Positions 1 to 11,832 of a stretch of DNA of 51,901 nucleotides are shown one piece after another. Both the position numbers and the translations under genes were made by a program. Under the pieces are notes generated by a model that was not told where the DNA came from, searched no databases, and was given only the letters and a program-made list of their open reading frames with translations. This DNA is from Folioceros fuciformis (lineage: Eukaryota > Anthocerotophyta > Anthocerotopsida > Anthocerotales). Each line of letters begins with the position of its first letter. Positions within the stretch are counted from its first letter, which is position 1. Where the stretch lies: assembly GCA_049999805.1 (NCBI GenBank), contig JBNGIO010006337.1, forward strand, positions 1 to 51,901, written 5' to 3'.

Positions 1-247
1 ACTCTAAATATATGATGTCAATACAGAGTCATCTAATCACTATGCAGTACCCCGCCAACCCCGTATGGTCGTCCCGCCAACCCTTCCTTAAAGTGGAGAG
101 TATGGAGAACGCCTAACAGCCTGATAAGGAGGCGAGTTGTCTAGGGTTCTTGTAGCTATGAAGCGTCAAGGAGGGGGAAGGGTTTAACGGCTCCTTACTG
201 AGCGAGGCAGGCGAGCAAGGAGAGCCGAACACTAGGAGCGAGCGAGG
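1..247. promoter_or_regulatory. 5' flank of RPB3
   Basis: This is the upstream region of the RPB3 gene. It holds two copies of the decamer cccgccaacc (about 49-58 and 72-81) and a TAGGGTT telo-box-like core at about 139-145, an element often found near plant housekeeping genes. No TATA box or upstream gene is clear. The regulatory role is inferred from position only. Confidence 0.3.
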
Positions 248-1485
248 ATGGAGATGGACAATGCCACCACGTATCAGCGGTTCCCCACGGTGCGAATTAG
301 GGAAATCAAGGACGAATTTCTAAAATTTGAGCTGCGGGACACGGACGCCAGCATAGCCAATGCTCTGCGTAGGATTATGATAGCTGAGGTTCCCACGCTG
401 GCCATCGACCTGGTGGAGATCGAGATCAATTCCACCGTGCTCAATGACGAGTTTCTGGCGCACAGGCTGGGCCTCATTCCGCTCACCAGCGAGCGCGCCA
501 TGGAAATGAGGATGTCGCGGGAGTGCGAGGCCTGTGACGGAGACGGCAGGTGCGTGCGAGGAATTGTGCTCATTTGTAGGGTTAAAGGCGATGTGTCCTG
601 AGCGAGCTTTTGTGACTATTCCGTGGGATGGCAGGTGTGATTACTGCTCTGTGGAGTTCCATTTGAGCGTGAGGTGCGATTCGGATCAAACTCTGGACGT
701 AACCAGCCATGATCTCCAGAGCTCGGATGAGACAGTGGTTCCCGTGTCGAGCCGAAATGCGGAAAACTTGTCCGAAGAGTCTGCTGACAGGAAGTAAGAA
801 GTTCTTGGTTTGCTTTTGCCCTGCGGAACGGAACTCTGTTCGGCGTACTCGACTTGATAAGTTTCGGTGTGGCTGGCTCAGAGGCATCTTGCTGGTAAAA
901 TTACGGAAAGGTCAAGAACTGAAACTACGGGCAATTGCGAGGAAAGGGATTGGGAAGGATCACGCGAAATGGTCTCCCGCCGCCACTGTTTCTTTTCAGT
1001 ATGAGCCTGATATTCAGATTAACGAAGCTCTGATGGAGACTCTGACCCTTGAGGAAAAGAAAGAGTGGATGGAGAGCAGTCCGACCAAGGTGTTTTCACT
1101 GGACCCGGTGACTCAACAGGTTTGTGTGCGTCCAGCCCGCTTTCCTTCTCGCTGTCCTTGTGTTTTTTGGCATGCGAGTTGGGACTGAGGTGCAGTTGTG
1201 TGGTAGGTCATTGTCACGGACGCAGAGGCTTACACCTACGACGAGGAAGTATTGAAGAAAGCGGAAGCCATGGGAAAGCCTGGTTTAGTGGACATAAGTC
1301 CCAGGGAGGACAGCTTTATCTTCACCGTGGAATCGACTGGAGCTATCAAGTCTACCCAGATGTTCCTGAACGCTATTGACATTTTGAGGCAGAAGCTGGA
1401 TTCCGTTAGGCTATCTTTCGACGCCGAAGAAGTTGATGATCAATTCGGTGACATCGGAGCGCATATGCGAGGAGGGGGTATGTAG
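248..1485 (+). CDS. RPB3: RNA polymerase II subunit RPB3 (NRPB3), 4 exons
   Basis: This is the alpha-like assembly subunit of nuclear RNA polymerase II, which pairs with RPB11. Exons read as 248-549, 635-793, 882-1119 and 1207-1485. All introns are GT-AG and 85-88 bp, and the joined frame is 978 bp (325 aa, close to the usual 319-330). The N-terminal dimerisation segment reads [16 protein letters not shown], followed by [15 protein letters not shown] zinc-binding cluster [13 protein letters not shown] (Cys 93, 96, 102, 105) is created across the first splice junction. The central region [20 protein letters not shown] and the C-terminal GAHMRGG tail are family hallmarks. The first ATG of two is used, MEMD. 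It lies in tandem with the next gene, about 590 bp upstream of it. RPC5/AC40, the Pol I/III paralogue, is excluded by the zinc cluster and length. Confidence 0.96.
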
Positions 1486-2076
1486 GCTGATCAGTATCCC
1501 GGAAGGGAAGCGCGCACTAGGGTGGCTGACGGGACCAACCCTACAGTCGCCACCTGCAGCGCTTCTACATAAGTTTCCCGGAAGTTTTGGACACTCTGGT
1601 CCCCCCTGAGTTGGTTGGTAGGCTGTGTAACTGACAAGTCCGCGGTGGAGGGAAGACGGATTTGAATGAGAGACGTTACGAAGGGGGGTATCTAGTAGCC
1701 CCCTTCGCAACCGAAGGGCTCATGCGAAACAATAAAACACTGTGTATAGATCAATACTTGCGTGTCCCGACATTTGCCTCCTCTAATCGGGATTTCACTA
1801 AAGTAACTGTAAACCAGGTACATACATACATGTGCGTATAGGCCATCCGTACAGCGTCTCGCGGTTCGCGACCCAGTGACATCTCGTGTCACTGAATCCA
1901 ATCTGCGGGGGCCGGCAAACCCTCCCTGCAGGTGCAGGATCCCAAATCCCGCCCCTGTCTGATCCCTTGAAGAATACCCAAGATCCCTCCAGTGCACCAA
2001 TTCGTTCAGTGCTGCAACATACTAGCGGCGCATTGCATACACCCAGCCGCCTGTTGAGTTGAGCTGGGTCGTGACC
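1486..2076. other. RPB3 3' UTR and intergenic spacer
   Basis: No gene is seen here. A canonical AATAAA at 1731-1736 is a candidate polyadenylation signal for RPB3. A perfect 9-bp inverted repeat (CGAAGGGGG at 1679-1687 with CCCCCTTCG at 1699-1707) lies just before it. The second half is presumably the promoter and 5' UTR of the EGF-domain gene. Confidence 0.4.
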
Positions 2077-3252
2077 ATGGGGCGCAGGTTTCATGTATCC
2101 GGTCTGGTGTCGAAGGTTTTTGTGATTCTGCTTTTGCGTGGAGCTGCTGCTCAATGCGGGGACGACCTCTTCTGCCCGATTAAATATTGTTTTGCGGACG
2201 CTTGCGTGTGTCCTCCTCCGTCAAACAACACGCTGCTGGACGGTGACCGGCCTTTTGGCAGGTAAAGTGTTTCGCTCCATTACTGACACTGCTGCAGCTG
2301 GTATGTCCTCCGCAACAATGCCACACTCTGGCGGACAATGTGTTGTAGGGATCGGTGAAAAGTGTGGTGAGATGCGTTAGAGAATGTGGGCCAGATCTTG
2401 ACTGGACTCTTTGGTTCGGATCGGCAGGGGTGTCAGCTGTAATATATCAAGTGTGATGTGTGATGGCTCAAATTCCTTCTTTTGTGATAACGGCGGCGTT
2501 TGCAACGAGATTGTGCAAGGAGAGGTGTATACCTGCACTTGTCCAGCAGGATACAGTGGCAGCCAGTGCCAGCTGAAAGGCACACTGTGTGCAGTGGACG
2601 GTTATTACTGCTTCAATGGTGCCGCCTGCCAGCGGTTATTCTCCCCCCCTTGTGACTGCCCTAGTGAGTGGCGAGGAAATCAGTACTGCTCTGTGAGGAC
2701 TGGTGAAGGTGGGTGCCCTGAAATGGAGAACGTCTGGAGTTTTTAAGTTCTGCAAGTGATCGGCCCTCTTGGGCTGTAGGATTTGGTCGAGTCACGAATT
2801 GATGGACGAGTGTGCTTGCAGGTGGGACTGAAGGCACACCAGAAGGGAGTTCATCAAAGAGGGAAAACGCTCAGGTAAGTCTGCAAAGGGAATTAATTAT
2901 ACGCAGTGCACCTGAGAAGCTACCTTCAGAGTTGCATATTTGAATTATGTTACCCTCGATAGCCAACAATGATGTTCGACGGTGGTTTCCCAATTGTACG
3001 TCGCTGAGTGTCTCCAACTTGCCGTTGAACACATCTGACTGTTGTTGTGTGGTGCAGAAGTGGTATGTCCCTTTCCTTTCGGTGGTGGCTGCACTGGCCG
3101 TAACTGGATTCTTGGGGTTCCTGGGCCTCCGGTACTACAAACAACGCAAAGAGGGTGCCTTCAGGTTTGAAGAAGTTCAGATGCACGGGGGACCCGTCTT
3201 TTACGACGATGACGATGACGCATTCACCACTAAGCCACTCCAACGTCGGTGA
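2077..3252 (+). CDS. EGF-like domain single-pass membrane protein, 4 exons
   Basis: The family is not named, but the architecture is clear. Proposed exons are 2077-2261, 2428-2708, 2822-2874 and 3058-3252 (GT-AG, phases agree, 714 bp, 237 aa). Residues 1 to about 25 form a signal peptide ending in RGAAA. A cysteine-rich extracellular part follows with a canonical EGF module (FFCDNGGVCNEI ... TCTCPAGYSGSQC, about residues 75-108) and a second EGF-like unit (YYCFNGAAC ... PCDCPSEWRGNQYC). A Ser/Gly linker precedes a hydrophobic helix (VPFLSVVAALAVTGFLGFLG) and a short cytosolic tail with basic residues and a DDDDD run. It would be a type I plasma-membrane protein with an extracellular EGF head. 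The acceptor of exon 4 is inferred: an open frame also extends upstream to 2947, but only the acceptor at 3057 keeps phase. Ligand and role are unknown. Confidence 0.7.
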
Positions 3253-3703
3253 CATTCCGCTTGTACCGTACGTTTGATGTGTTTTGTCTTTCTGAACAAA
3301 GCTTAGACATGCGCAACAAAATGCCGTGGAGGGGCGACACTGCCTTGAAACAAGTGTGTGCTCTTAACTTATGTACAGAACATGGCCAGACTGCAACTAC
3401 CGTCGTCTCTGTCGAGCTCGGTGATGCAGACACCAAATAAGTCGACGACTAACCTGTGATCATGCACACAACTTCCCAAGGGCCATTTTCACGGGCTGCA
3501 CGTACATCTTGACCACACCGTGATACAGTCCACAGGGAACCAAAGAAACCCCAGTTTCTCTTCTCTGGCATTCCATTGTCATGCCACGAAAACCCATCAA
3601 CACCGACATTGAACCCGTCAGCGGGATCAACTTACAGTGAATCACACAGGTAATGGCCATCACCTAGGAACACTCCCTTGCAACGCACGAGAGGATGATA
3701 GGA
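3253..3703. other. convergent 3' intergenic spacer
   Basis: This lies between the stop of the plus-strand EGF gene and the stop of minus-strand SEC. It should contain the two 3' UTRs. I see no additional gene or repeat. Confidence 0.4.
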
Positions 3704-6700
3704 TCATCGATCGTACGGAAACTCATCATTATCCTCCAGGACTTTGAAGGGTTTGGGATGATTCCCTTCACAGTAGAGGTTCCACATCTTGAAGTAACAC
3801 CTCTCAAGGTTTTGCACCTGCAACAGATAAACTACGATTAGATGTACGTGAGTACAAACTCCGACACGAGAAATATAGAGTTCGAGAGGCACACCCATCT
3901 TGATGTGTCAAAAAGTGGGCACGTCATCCGTGCTGTCCGCAGCTTGGTCGTCAACTTCTGAAGCTTATCTGGATTTTGGGCAAGCATCACTGCCGTCTCC
4001 TCGTACTCCTTCATGCTGGGATACAATAAGACATGAGCAGAGGGAAAAGAAAGGTATAAACCTTCAGGTGGTTAAGGTCCAAGCTAATACCTGTGAACCA
4101 CCATCTCATCCCCGCATCCAGCTGCATAGCACAGGGACATGGCTACACGGGTTGCCATCTTCTCCAAGGGAAGTGTCACCATTGGAAGCCCAGCCCACAG
4201 CACGTCAGTTCCAGTAGTGTGTGCATTGCAGAGTGGCCTGAGGACAGTAATAAACATGTTATGACCTTGCAATTCACACACTTCGATACATCTATGTCCA
4301 GAAGTGGCAAGACCAAGGGCTGGTGACTCACGTATCCAAGAAAAGATCAGCCAAGGCACTTCGTCTTATGTGTTCATTCTTGGCTGCAACATATGTGAAA
4401 ATAATCTGGTCAGGCTTCACACCTTGTGCTTCGGCATCTGCAAGCCACGAGGTACAGCTTAGCTTTGAACAGTAAGATTTGAGTGAACAGCTCAAACCAA
4501 AGCACTTACAGGCACGTAGGCGAGCTTCACCGGCTTGAGGAAACCGTAACAGCCAAAGGGCACTATTTGGTACTCGTTTCAGAATGTTACACCTGCCACC
4601 AAGCAACCATGTAAGAGTTTTTTGAGATCCCAAATCCACATTTATGAATGCTGTTCTATATTAACAATCCTACTAAACTAGGGCCTTCAGAGAACATGCA
4701 CTGCTCTGTCAACACCCACTCTTCAAGTGAATACCATGTATTGAAGATCTCGGGGTCCATCTTATACAGTTGATTGAAGCATGCAAACAAAAACTTGTCC
4801 TCCGGCAGTCCATAGGCTTGGCGCTTTGGTAGATTGGCTGGGTCCAGGACATCACCGTTCCTCTGAATTAACTCCACATTAATGGATTAGGGTGATTTCA
4901 CGGAATGGAATGTGTAGCAGCCAGGACACAACACACAGAGGAGTCCACCACACTTACTTGTTTATAGTCATTCACGAAGTAGCAATGTGGCAGATGAACT
5001 AGCTTCTCAGAGTACATATGTGCATATCTCGTCGGAGACACAAGCTGCCAGGACGCTCAGACGACCAGAAATGTCTTGGTGGCCTTACAAAAGTGTGAAA
5101 GCAGGATAGAGCAACTGATATTCCCACAGGCACAGCGTACTACACACAGGCAGAAAAAACACACCTCATCCGTCACAAGGTAGTCAATGTACGTAGCTCC
5201 CGTAGTGCCAGGAAAACCCATGTAGGACACTTGAATAGGAGCCGGTTGGAGAGCGAATATTTCATTTCGCGCACCCTTCAAAACGTGGACTGACCGTGAG
5301 ATGCAACAACCCAGTTCCGTACAAGGGGGACAAAAATTGGAAAACACTACCTGAAATGCGTAATCACATAAAGCACTGTACCTTTGTGTATCCATTCAGA
5401 TTCACAAGAATTTGGATTTTGTCTTCTGCTATCTGTCTTGCAATTGCATCAGACGGAACAGATGACACATCAATAAAATGCTCAGCCTCTGAGGAGATCC
5501 TCTGCCTCCACTCAGTCCCATCGTTTTGGCTCAAAGCATAACAAAACACCTGCAAAATGTGGAAACAGAAGTGTGAAACTGATGTGCCTTACTCGCGATA
5601 GCAGTTCACACTGCCCATGTGAACTGAGGAAACTGAACATGCACAAAAGGAGCCCTCCAACATACCTCAACATTATCCCGGTTATGCATACCAAACACAG
5701 ATCCCATGAGGTGAGAAAGAGGGTGATTGCCAAAGTCACTGCTCACATACCTGTCATTTGCCCCAATCACCCAACAATCAGTCACATAAAAAGCACGAGG
5801 CTTTTTCTGATCTGCGAGAAAAAACAAGAAACTCACCCAACTCGAAGCCGACCACTTCCACTTTCACTTTTCACAGGTACAGGGGTAGGGTGGCTGAACG
5901 GAGGCATGGGGAACCGTGATGCAATCAGCGAGCAGTGCTCAGCATACTTACGGCTGCAAAGTAAATCCAAATCAGACATAGAAGAAAATATACCACCAGC
6001 TGCACCATCAAAACAAGGGGAAACCAGCTACAACCAACTTAAAAATTTAACTGAGCAGTGCCTTGCACCTTATTTCCAAGGCAAGTAGCGGATCAATTGG
6101 GTAGGCGATAGCATGAAAAGGCTGGACGCTGGGAAGAGCTTTCATCTGTACCAAGGCAACCCAGTTTGCATCAGACGGAGAACCACACGACACAATCCTT
6201 CCCCATTGAAGTCAAAATGATCACTCCTCACTTTGCTAACATTAACTACCTTAATTTGCCGTCTCACTACAGCTTCAATTTCAACAAACTTCTTATCCCG
6301 ATCATCCCAATCACAGACACACTGTAACCAAACAGATGCCAACGTGAGAAAAAGCAACACAATGAAAGGATCCCCTCAAACACATGCCATTTGCTCCAAG
6401 ACGAGTGTTTTCGTCCATCTACCTGCAGAGTGTGCAGCATGTTGCATGTTGCCTCTGGGAAGTCTGGCCTTAGCAACAAAGCTTGCCTGTAACTTTTTAT
6501 CGCAGCCTCAACATGACCACTGCAAATACCACTTCACTGAGACCAAGAGCACCATCCAGGAGAAATCCGCAGCAGGACCACAGTCGTGTAAACACTTTGG
6601 CAAACCTGTCTTTGTATGCAGATGCGAGGTTTGCATGTCCTTCTGCCATTGTAGGGCGTATATGTACAGCTTTGAAGTAGTCCTGAATAGCCTCACTCAC

Positions 6701-9700
6701 CCTACCAACTTCTTTCAGAGTATTCCCTCTATTGACCAGTCCATCAGCAGCATGAGGGTCTATTCTCATGACTTCATTGTAGCAAGCAATAGCCTCGGCG
6801 TAGAGACCCTGAGATTGATGCAAGCTGTCAAAATGAAAGGCTTGTAAAAGATGTTGGAAACTCACTCCAGACCATATGCATAATATTGTACTCACCTGCT
6901 GCTTGTAGATCGTGGCAAGATTACTATACGGTGCAGAAAGCCCCTGAGTGACAGCTAGCGTTGCCTTATAGAACGTGGCAGCAACAGTGATCATGTTCCT
7001 GAGGAGAAAATAGAAAATCGGACACATCACAAACACATCCAGCCACAATCCAGGACACTGACAAAACAGCTACTTCACCTAACTGACCATTCCATGTAGA
7101 TATTTCCGAGATTGGTCAGGGCTTGAGGATGGTTTGATTGGATCTTGAGACAATGCTGCAAGCCATGATTCGGTTGGTTGTGCAGAAGCACAGTTTCAGT
7201 TTCCTCTTGACAAGGGCAATAAAACCACACAAATTCTCAATGGTCACCTCATAGCACTTCAAAGCCTCATCAACCTGTCCCGCGTCCTTCAGAGCATTGC
7301 CCTGATATGACACACGAGTGAAGGTCAGAAACACCAACTTGGAATCACAGATCTGGATCTGACAGCATTTGAGGCACGCGTACTGCAAGCTACCAGATTA
7401 TTGTAAGCCTCCAAAAAACTGCTGTCCAGCAATATGGCATGCTGATAGCATTGAATGGCCAAATCCAGTTTCCCCAACTCGTAATAGACGCTTGCAAGGT
7501 TTCCTGCGCACAATCATCCCGGATGCGAAAACTACCGGTCACCCTAAACACCCTAATGATGCGCGCCGTTGCAGGGCACTCTGTAACACATGGCATCCAT
7601 AACCCCTGAAACCACCTGTAATTCTTTCCCCAGTTGTTGTCTGGAACTCACAACAATCACAAGCTCAACGTACTGGCTTGAAAACAAGCAAGGCACCTTG
7701 CTTGCAAAGTGAACACATATGGCAGATATGCAGCAACAGGCTCAAGCATGTGGCTGTGGCAGTGGAACTTGGATGGTACGATGGTGCATACGGTGCAATC
7801 CAAATTCAGACACCAACAACCCCACCACCACTACCAGACTCATAAACACAAGAGAACTGCAACTTTGACAAGCAAGCTGCAAAGTTCCAGAAAATAGTCC
7901 CCGGTTGCGCTCCTTTACGATGAGAGATATGTGAAGAGAGACAACAGAACAATGAAAGGAGACTGTTAGGAGCCCATGGGTATGCACTTTCCTCCACCAG
8001 AGCAAACAGGACCGAACTCTGCATGCTTCTATATGAGTTATCAGGCACATTCACAATGGTTCCTGGACTGTGAACGTCAGTTTCTCACCATAAGCAATGG
8101 CATACTCTGGGCGCAACCGTATAGCCCTTTCATAGCAAAGGATTGCTTCTTGAGGCCTGCCCATTGCCTGTAAACCAACGTAGTAAAGTGTGAAAAGGCG
8201 GACGTAGAAAATGGCCAGACCAAGATAGTTCAAGCCCTCGGAAACATTAGTACAAATGAAGACACAAATGAGTCGAACACTTGTACCTTGAGTACATTTC
8301 CTTGATTGAGATGGGCATCTGGAAAATTTGGCTTGAGTCTAATAGCTTCCTGTGTGCACCAGTTCGATTGGACACATTCATCAGGTGGGGGACATGCACA
8401 AACTAACCCCAATAGTAGGTCAGGTGGCCTAGGTCTCCTTACACCAGGAAACCTGTACATGTGTAGCACGCTACTCTAGTGGCAACACAGTGACAGTCAA
8501 TCAAACACAAGTACACAGGCTGACAACAAAAATACTGACACGAATCTCAGCCAAAGGGTGTGCAATGCCCTGTCAGGTGTAGCTGCAGAACTCATTAGTC
8601 CTTTGGAAGCACCAACAGAACTAAAGCCAGGAAATGCAGCACAGACCTTGTAATAGCTAAGCGCCTTCTGATAATCTTCTTGCTCCATAAACAGTCCAGC
8701 TAAATTTGACCAGGCAATGGCAAACGTTGGTTGGATTTGCAAAGCCTCCATGTAACAAAGATAAGCCTGTAGAAGACAGGTAGCATTCCCACAAACGCCA
8801 TGAGTGCACAAGGGATGGAGATGCAATCAAGAATGTCTCTTGAACCGATGGCCAGCAGCTTACATGACTGATAAGTCCCTGAGCCTTCATCAGATTCCCA
8901 AGGTTGCTATGTGCATCTACCTGATGTAAAGAAGCAATGTAATGAAATGAGAATTGAACTCAAAGTTCCCCGCCACTAATTCATCAGTACATTGGGCAGC
9001 GCAAGTTCGTCCGGTAAAATTCAGCCTGATTCCATACCAGCCGAGGGTTGATTGTGAGGGCTCGTCGGCAGCATTCTGCGGCATCACCCAGCCTCCCTTT
9101 GCGCATGTATGCACTGGCCAAATTGGACCAAGCATCACAAAAACCAGGCCTTAACTGCAATCGCAAATAAAAAGAATCTGAATCAGAGGATGCCAAACTT
9201 ATAACAGCTCCCAGAACAAAAAATGACTCATAAATCACTTTGACTTCCACCTCGATGGCCATCAGGTAATACTGGATAGCGAGGTCGATGCTTCCTTTCT
9301 CCTGCATAAGACAAGGCAGTGAACATCATTACCCCACGACAGCGTCGACAGACCAGAACGATAATAACCAATAATCCCAGCCAATGGATCCACAACGCTA
9401 CAAACTTGAAGCTTTTGAGGAAACCAAACCCACTCACCTTGAGCGCGTTGGCCATATTACCATAGCATTCCGCGAAGTGAGGGTCAATGCTGATCGCTTC
9501 CTCATTCTTCACGATGCACATGTCGAAGTCGTGAAGCTGCAAGAAGTTAATCAAGGCACTTCAGCAGAGTCAAAAGCTTTGTACGTCCGCTGTTCTACTT
9601 ACTGCGAGTAGAAGTCCTTGTTCATGACCACGAGATCTGTGCACCGTGCAATACTGCAATACACGTGCTCGTCCCTCACGTGCTATCGAGAGGATTCCTA

Positions 9701-10412
9701 ACGGGAAGGACATGGATACAACGTTCTAGCACTGATGAATCCTCCCTCAGGCGCATTAGGGACAAGGATACCTTTCTGAATCCTCCCTAGGCACATGAGG
9801 GACGAGGATCCCGCAATCACAATCACTCCTTCCAGGCAAGACGTCACCTTCCAGGCAAAGGAAGGCACAATACCTGATAATAAACAGCACCGAGCAGGAG
9901 CAGCGCATCCGTGCGCTTCGGACTCCTCTCATCCACTCTCCCACAGTACTCCAAAGACAGTTTGTAATTGCCAGCCTTGTACTCCTGGTGCGCCATTTGT
10001 AGTAGGAGATCCTCATCGACCACTTGAGCAAGGAAAGGGCCTGAGAACAACAAGTAGTCGCGGAGGGAGTAAACAAGGGGGCCCAGCCTCGACCCACCAA
10101 AAGCGCAAGATGCGGTCAGTCACACGCACACACAGCGCTACGTTTCCAAACAGCATGGTGGCCGACACGGGCGGTAGTGGAGAATGAACAACAACAACCC
10201 AGGGTATCCGACCACCAAGACGAGCGGGCCTCACCGTCCGGCAGCTGAGAAGGCCTAGCCTGCGGGTCACCGAGGTGACCGCCGGGATGTGAAATCACAG
10301 ATCGCTTGACATTGGCTAGGGCGAGCGGGTGCTGCTCAATTCTGCCCGGTTCTCTGCCGAACATGCTCTGCCCCGGCTGCTGCCGCACTGGATTCTGCAT
10401 GGACATCATCAT
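3704..10412 (-). CDS. SEC: SECRET AGENT-type O-GlcNAc transferase, 28 exons
   Basis: This is a nucleocytoplasmic protein O-linked N-acetylglucosaminyltransferase (GT41), using UDP-GlcNAc and acting on Ser/Thr of regulators such as DELLA proteins. Exons in transcript order: 10412-10235, 10040-9874, 9536-9438, 9301-9251, 9154-9038, 8920-8864, 8766-8647, 8349-8287, 8167-8089, 7503-7394, 7301-7248, 7155-7088, 6998-6896, 6808-6606, 6519-6423, 6321-6250, 6145-6069, 5953-5837, 5750-5666, 5549-5382, 5275-5165, 5044-4958, 4862-4735, 4592-4510, 4437-4332, 4237-4091, 4015-3895, 3817-3704. The lengths sum to 2982 bp (993 aa; Arabidopsis SEC is about 977). The N-terminal half is tandem TPR repeats (for example [25 protein letters not shown]). 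The catalytic half carries [58 protein letters not shown] and [20 protein letters not shown]. It ends [16 protein letters not shown] number and C-terminus match SEC rather than SPINDLY. Confidence 0.95.
9736..9811. repeat. imperfect tandem direct repeat in SEC intron 2
   Basis: Two copies of about 35 bp (9736-9771 and 9777-9811) share tgaatcctccct and then agggac.aggat with a few differences. They sit in the 337-bp second intron of SEC, one of its largest. Confidence 0.6.
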
Positions 10413-11154
10413 TCTTCCCGCCAGCCCCAATATTCTACCGCAGCCGTATCCCCCCAGATAGTCCTACATGTGGGCAGCTGGGTGCCGCCCCAGCAGAATT
10501 AGCAGGATCCGAGAACAGTGTGCAGCAGCCGGAAGCGCATGGCCGCAAAAATGCTCAGAGCAGAGAAATGCCCCTCCTATCCCGCAGCTCCAGCACCTGC
10601 TGCCGAGGGTTGCTCCGCTACGGTAGTTGCCTGACGGGCTAGCTGCATGCAGCGAGCTCAGCTGCCAGCGGCGACGCGATCACAACCCAGACCTGCGCCC
10701 CGAAAATACGAGACAGGAGACGAGGCGAGGCAGTGACGAAACGCAGTACGCGACTCTCTCTCCCGCCCTCTCGTCAATCAAGCCTGCGGCACGCCATGGC
10801 ACGAAGCACGGCAGCGAAGGCGGGGCCAGCGCCAGCGGCGAGAAGAGAGAGGAGAGCGCCGCGACGAGTACGTCGGCAAGGCAGGGAACAACAGTAGCAG
10901 TACAGACTGACGGCGAGACTGTGAGCGTTTTCGGATAGCGCCATGCCTAGAGCTTCCTAGAAATTACGCTCGATTTGGCCGCAGCAGCGAGTCCTGGTAT
11001 GGCCACGCCGGCGGAGAGCCCCGGCTGTCCGGGCGGCGAAACCGGCGAAACCGCATTTTCCCGGTCCCGGTTCTCGCCGCCGTGCATGTCCTGATGGAGG
11101 CCCAGACGGCATCTGCCGCTCTCACAGTGATCCAGCCCACTCGCGGTGAGAGCA
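10413..11154. promoter_or_regulatory. divergent promoter region between SEC and the ureidoglycolate hydrolase-like gene
   Basis: Minus-strand SEC and plus-strand 11155 start back to back across about 740 bp of GC-rich sequence with purine-rich runs (about 10700-10900). No recognisable gene lies within; short open frames here have no family features. It must contain both 5' UTRs and promoters, as inferred from gene order. Confidence 0.45.
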
Positions 11155-11727
11155 ATGGTGGAGGGCCAGGCGAGGCCGGGGTTAGGCGTGGTGAAGCTGC
11201 GGCCTACGGATCTGACGCCCGAGAGCTTCGCTCCGTTCGGGCAGGTCCTGGGAGCGGTTGGGGACGGAGACCCGTATGGCCCACTGGACGCTCAGCTGGA
11301 TCTGAGCCGCGGCGTGCCTAGGTTTTACATCATGCGGATCAGTGACAGGTCGCTCACCTTCGACGCCATCACGCACCACGCCAAGGTGACGCAGTGTCTG
11401 GGATCCGTCGGGGCCCGGAGCTGGTATCTCGGGGTGGCTGCCCCTTCCATCGTGGATCCGGAAACAGCCGCTGCTGTTGGGGATAGGGTTGCCAAATCCA
11501 GACACGGACATGCGTATGTTCCGCCCTCCCCGGCTGATGTGCGGGTGTTCAAGGTGGAGGGAACGCGGTTTCTCAAGCTGCACGTCGGGACCTGGCATGT
11601 CGGTCCCTTGTTCACCGATCCCACGATGGACTTCTACAACCTGGAGCTGAGTGACACCAATGTCGTGGACCACACTAGTCATGTCTTCTCTGCTAAGGAC
11701 GGGGTGGTGTTCGAGATCGAGGACTGA
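11155..11727 (+). CDS. ureidoglycolate hydrolase/lyase family protein, intronless
   Basis: This 190-aa protein is of the ureidoglycolate lyase/hydrolase-like cupin family (plant At2g35810 group), annotated in purine (allantoin) catabolism as acting on ureidoglycolate. The start motif LTPESFAPFGQVLG is the conserved family N-terminus. Further family features are FDAITHHAKVTQCLGS, AYVPPSPADVRVF, and the conserved HVGTWHVGPLF followed by DFYNLELSDTN. No transit peptide is evident. The ATG at 11155 is chosen; an in-frame GTG lies three codons upstream. The gene is a single exon, unlike most neighbours. It converges with the IQ-motif gene, leaving only about 105 bp between stops. In plants true (S)-ureidoglycolate amidohydrolase is a different family, so the exact substrate is uncertain. 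Confidence 0.82.
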   Translation: MVEGQARPGLGVVKLRPTDLTPESFAPFGQVLGAVGDGDPYGPLDAQLDLSRGVPRFYIMRISDRSLTFDAITHHAKVTQCLGSVGARSWYLGVAAPSIVDPETAAAVGDRVAKSRHGHAYVPPSPADVRVFKVEGTRFLKLHVGTWHVGPLFTDPTMDFYNLELSDTNVVDHTSHVFSAKDGVVFEIED

Positions 11728-11832
11728 TCAGGAGGTGTGAGGCATTCTGGTATAGGTACTAAGAAAATAGATCTCACACTGGTGTCGGAAATTGGAACAA
11801 AACTTTCTCCAGCTGTTGTGGCAGCCTGTTCT

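Noticed and set aside
5573-6847. Plus-strand open frames of 171 and 204 codons within SEC
   Set aside because: They run antisense across alternating SEC exons and introns and have no family features.
10627-10938. 103-codon plus-strand open frame in the divergent promoter
   Set aside because: Low-complexity Arg/Ser/Glu composition, GC-driven and without homology features.
11182-11682. 166-codon minus-strand open frame opposite the ureidoglycolate hydrolase-like gene
   Set aside because: Antisense shadow of a clear coding exon; no domain features.
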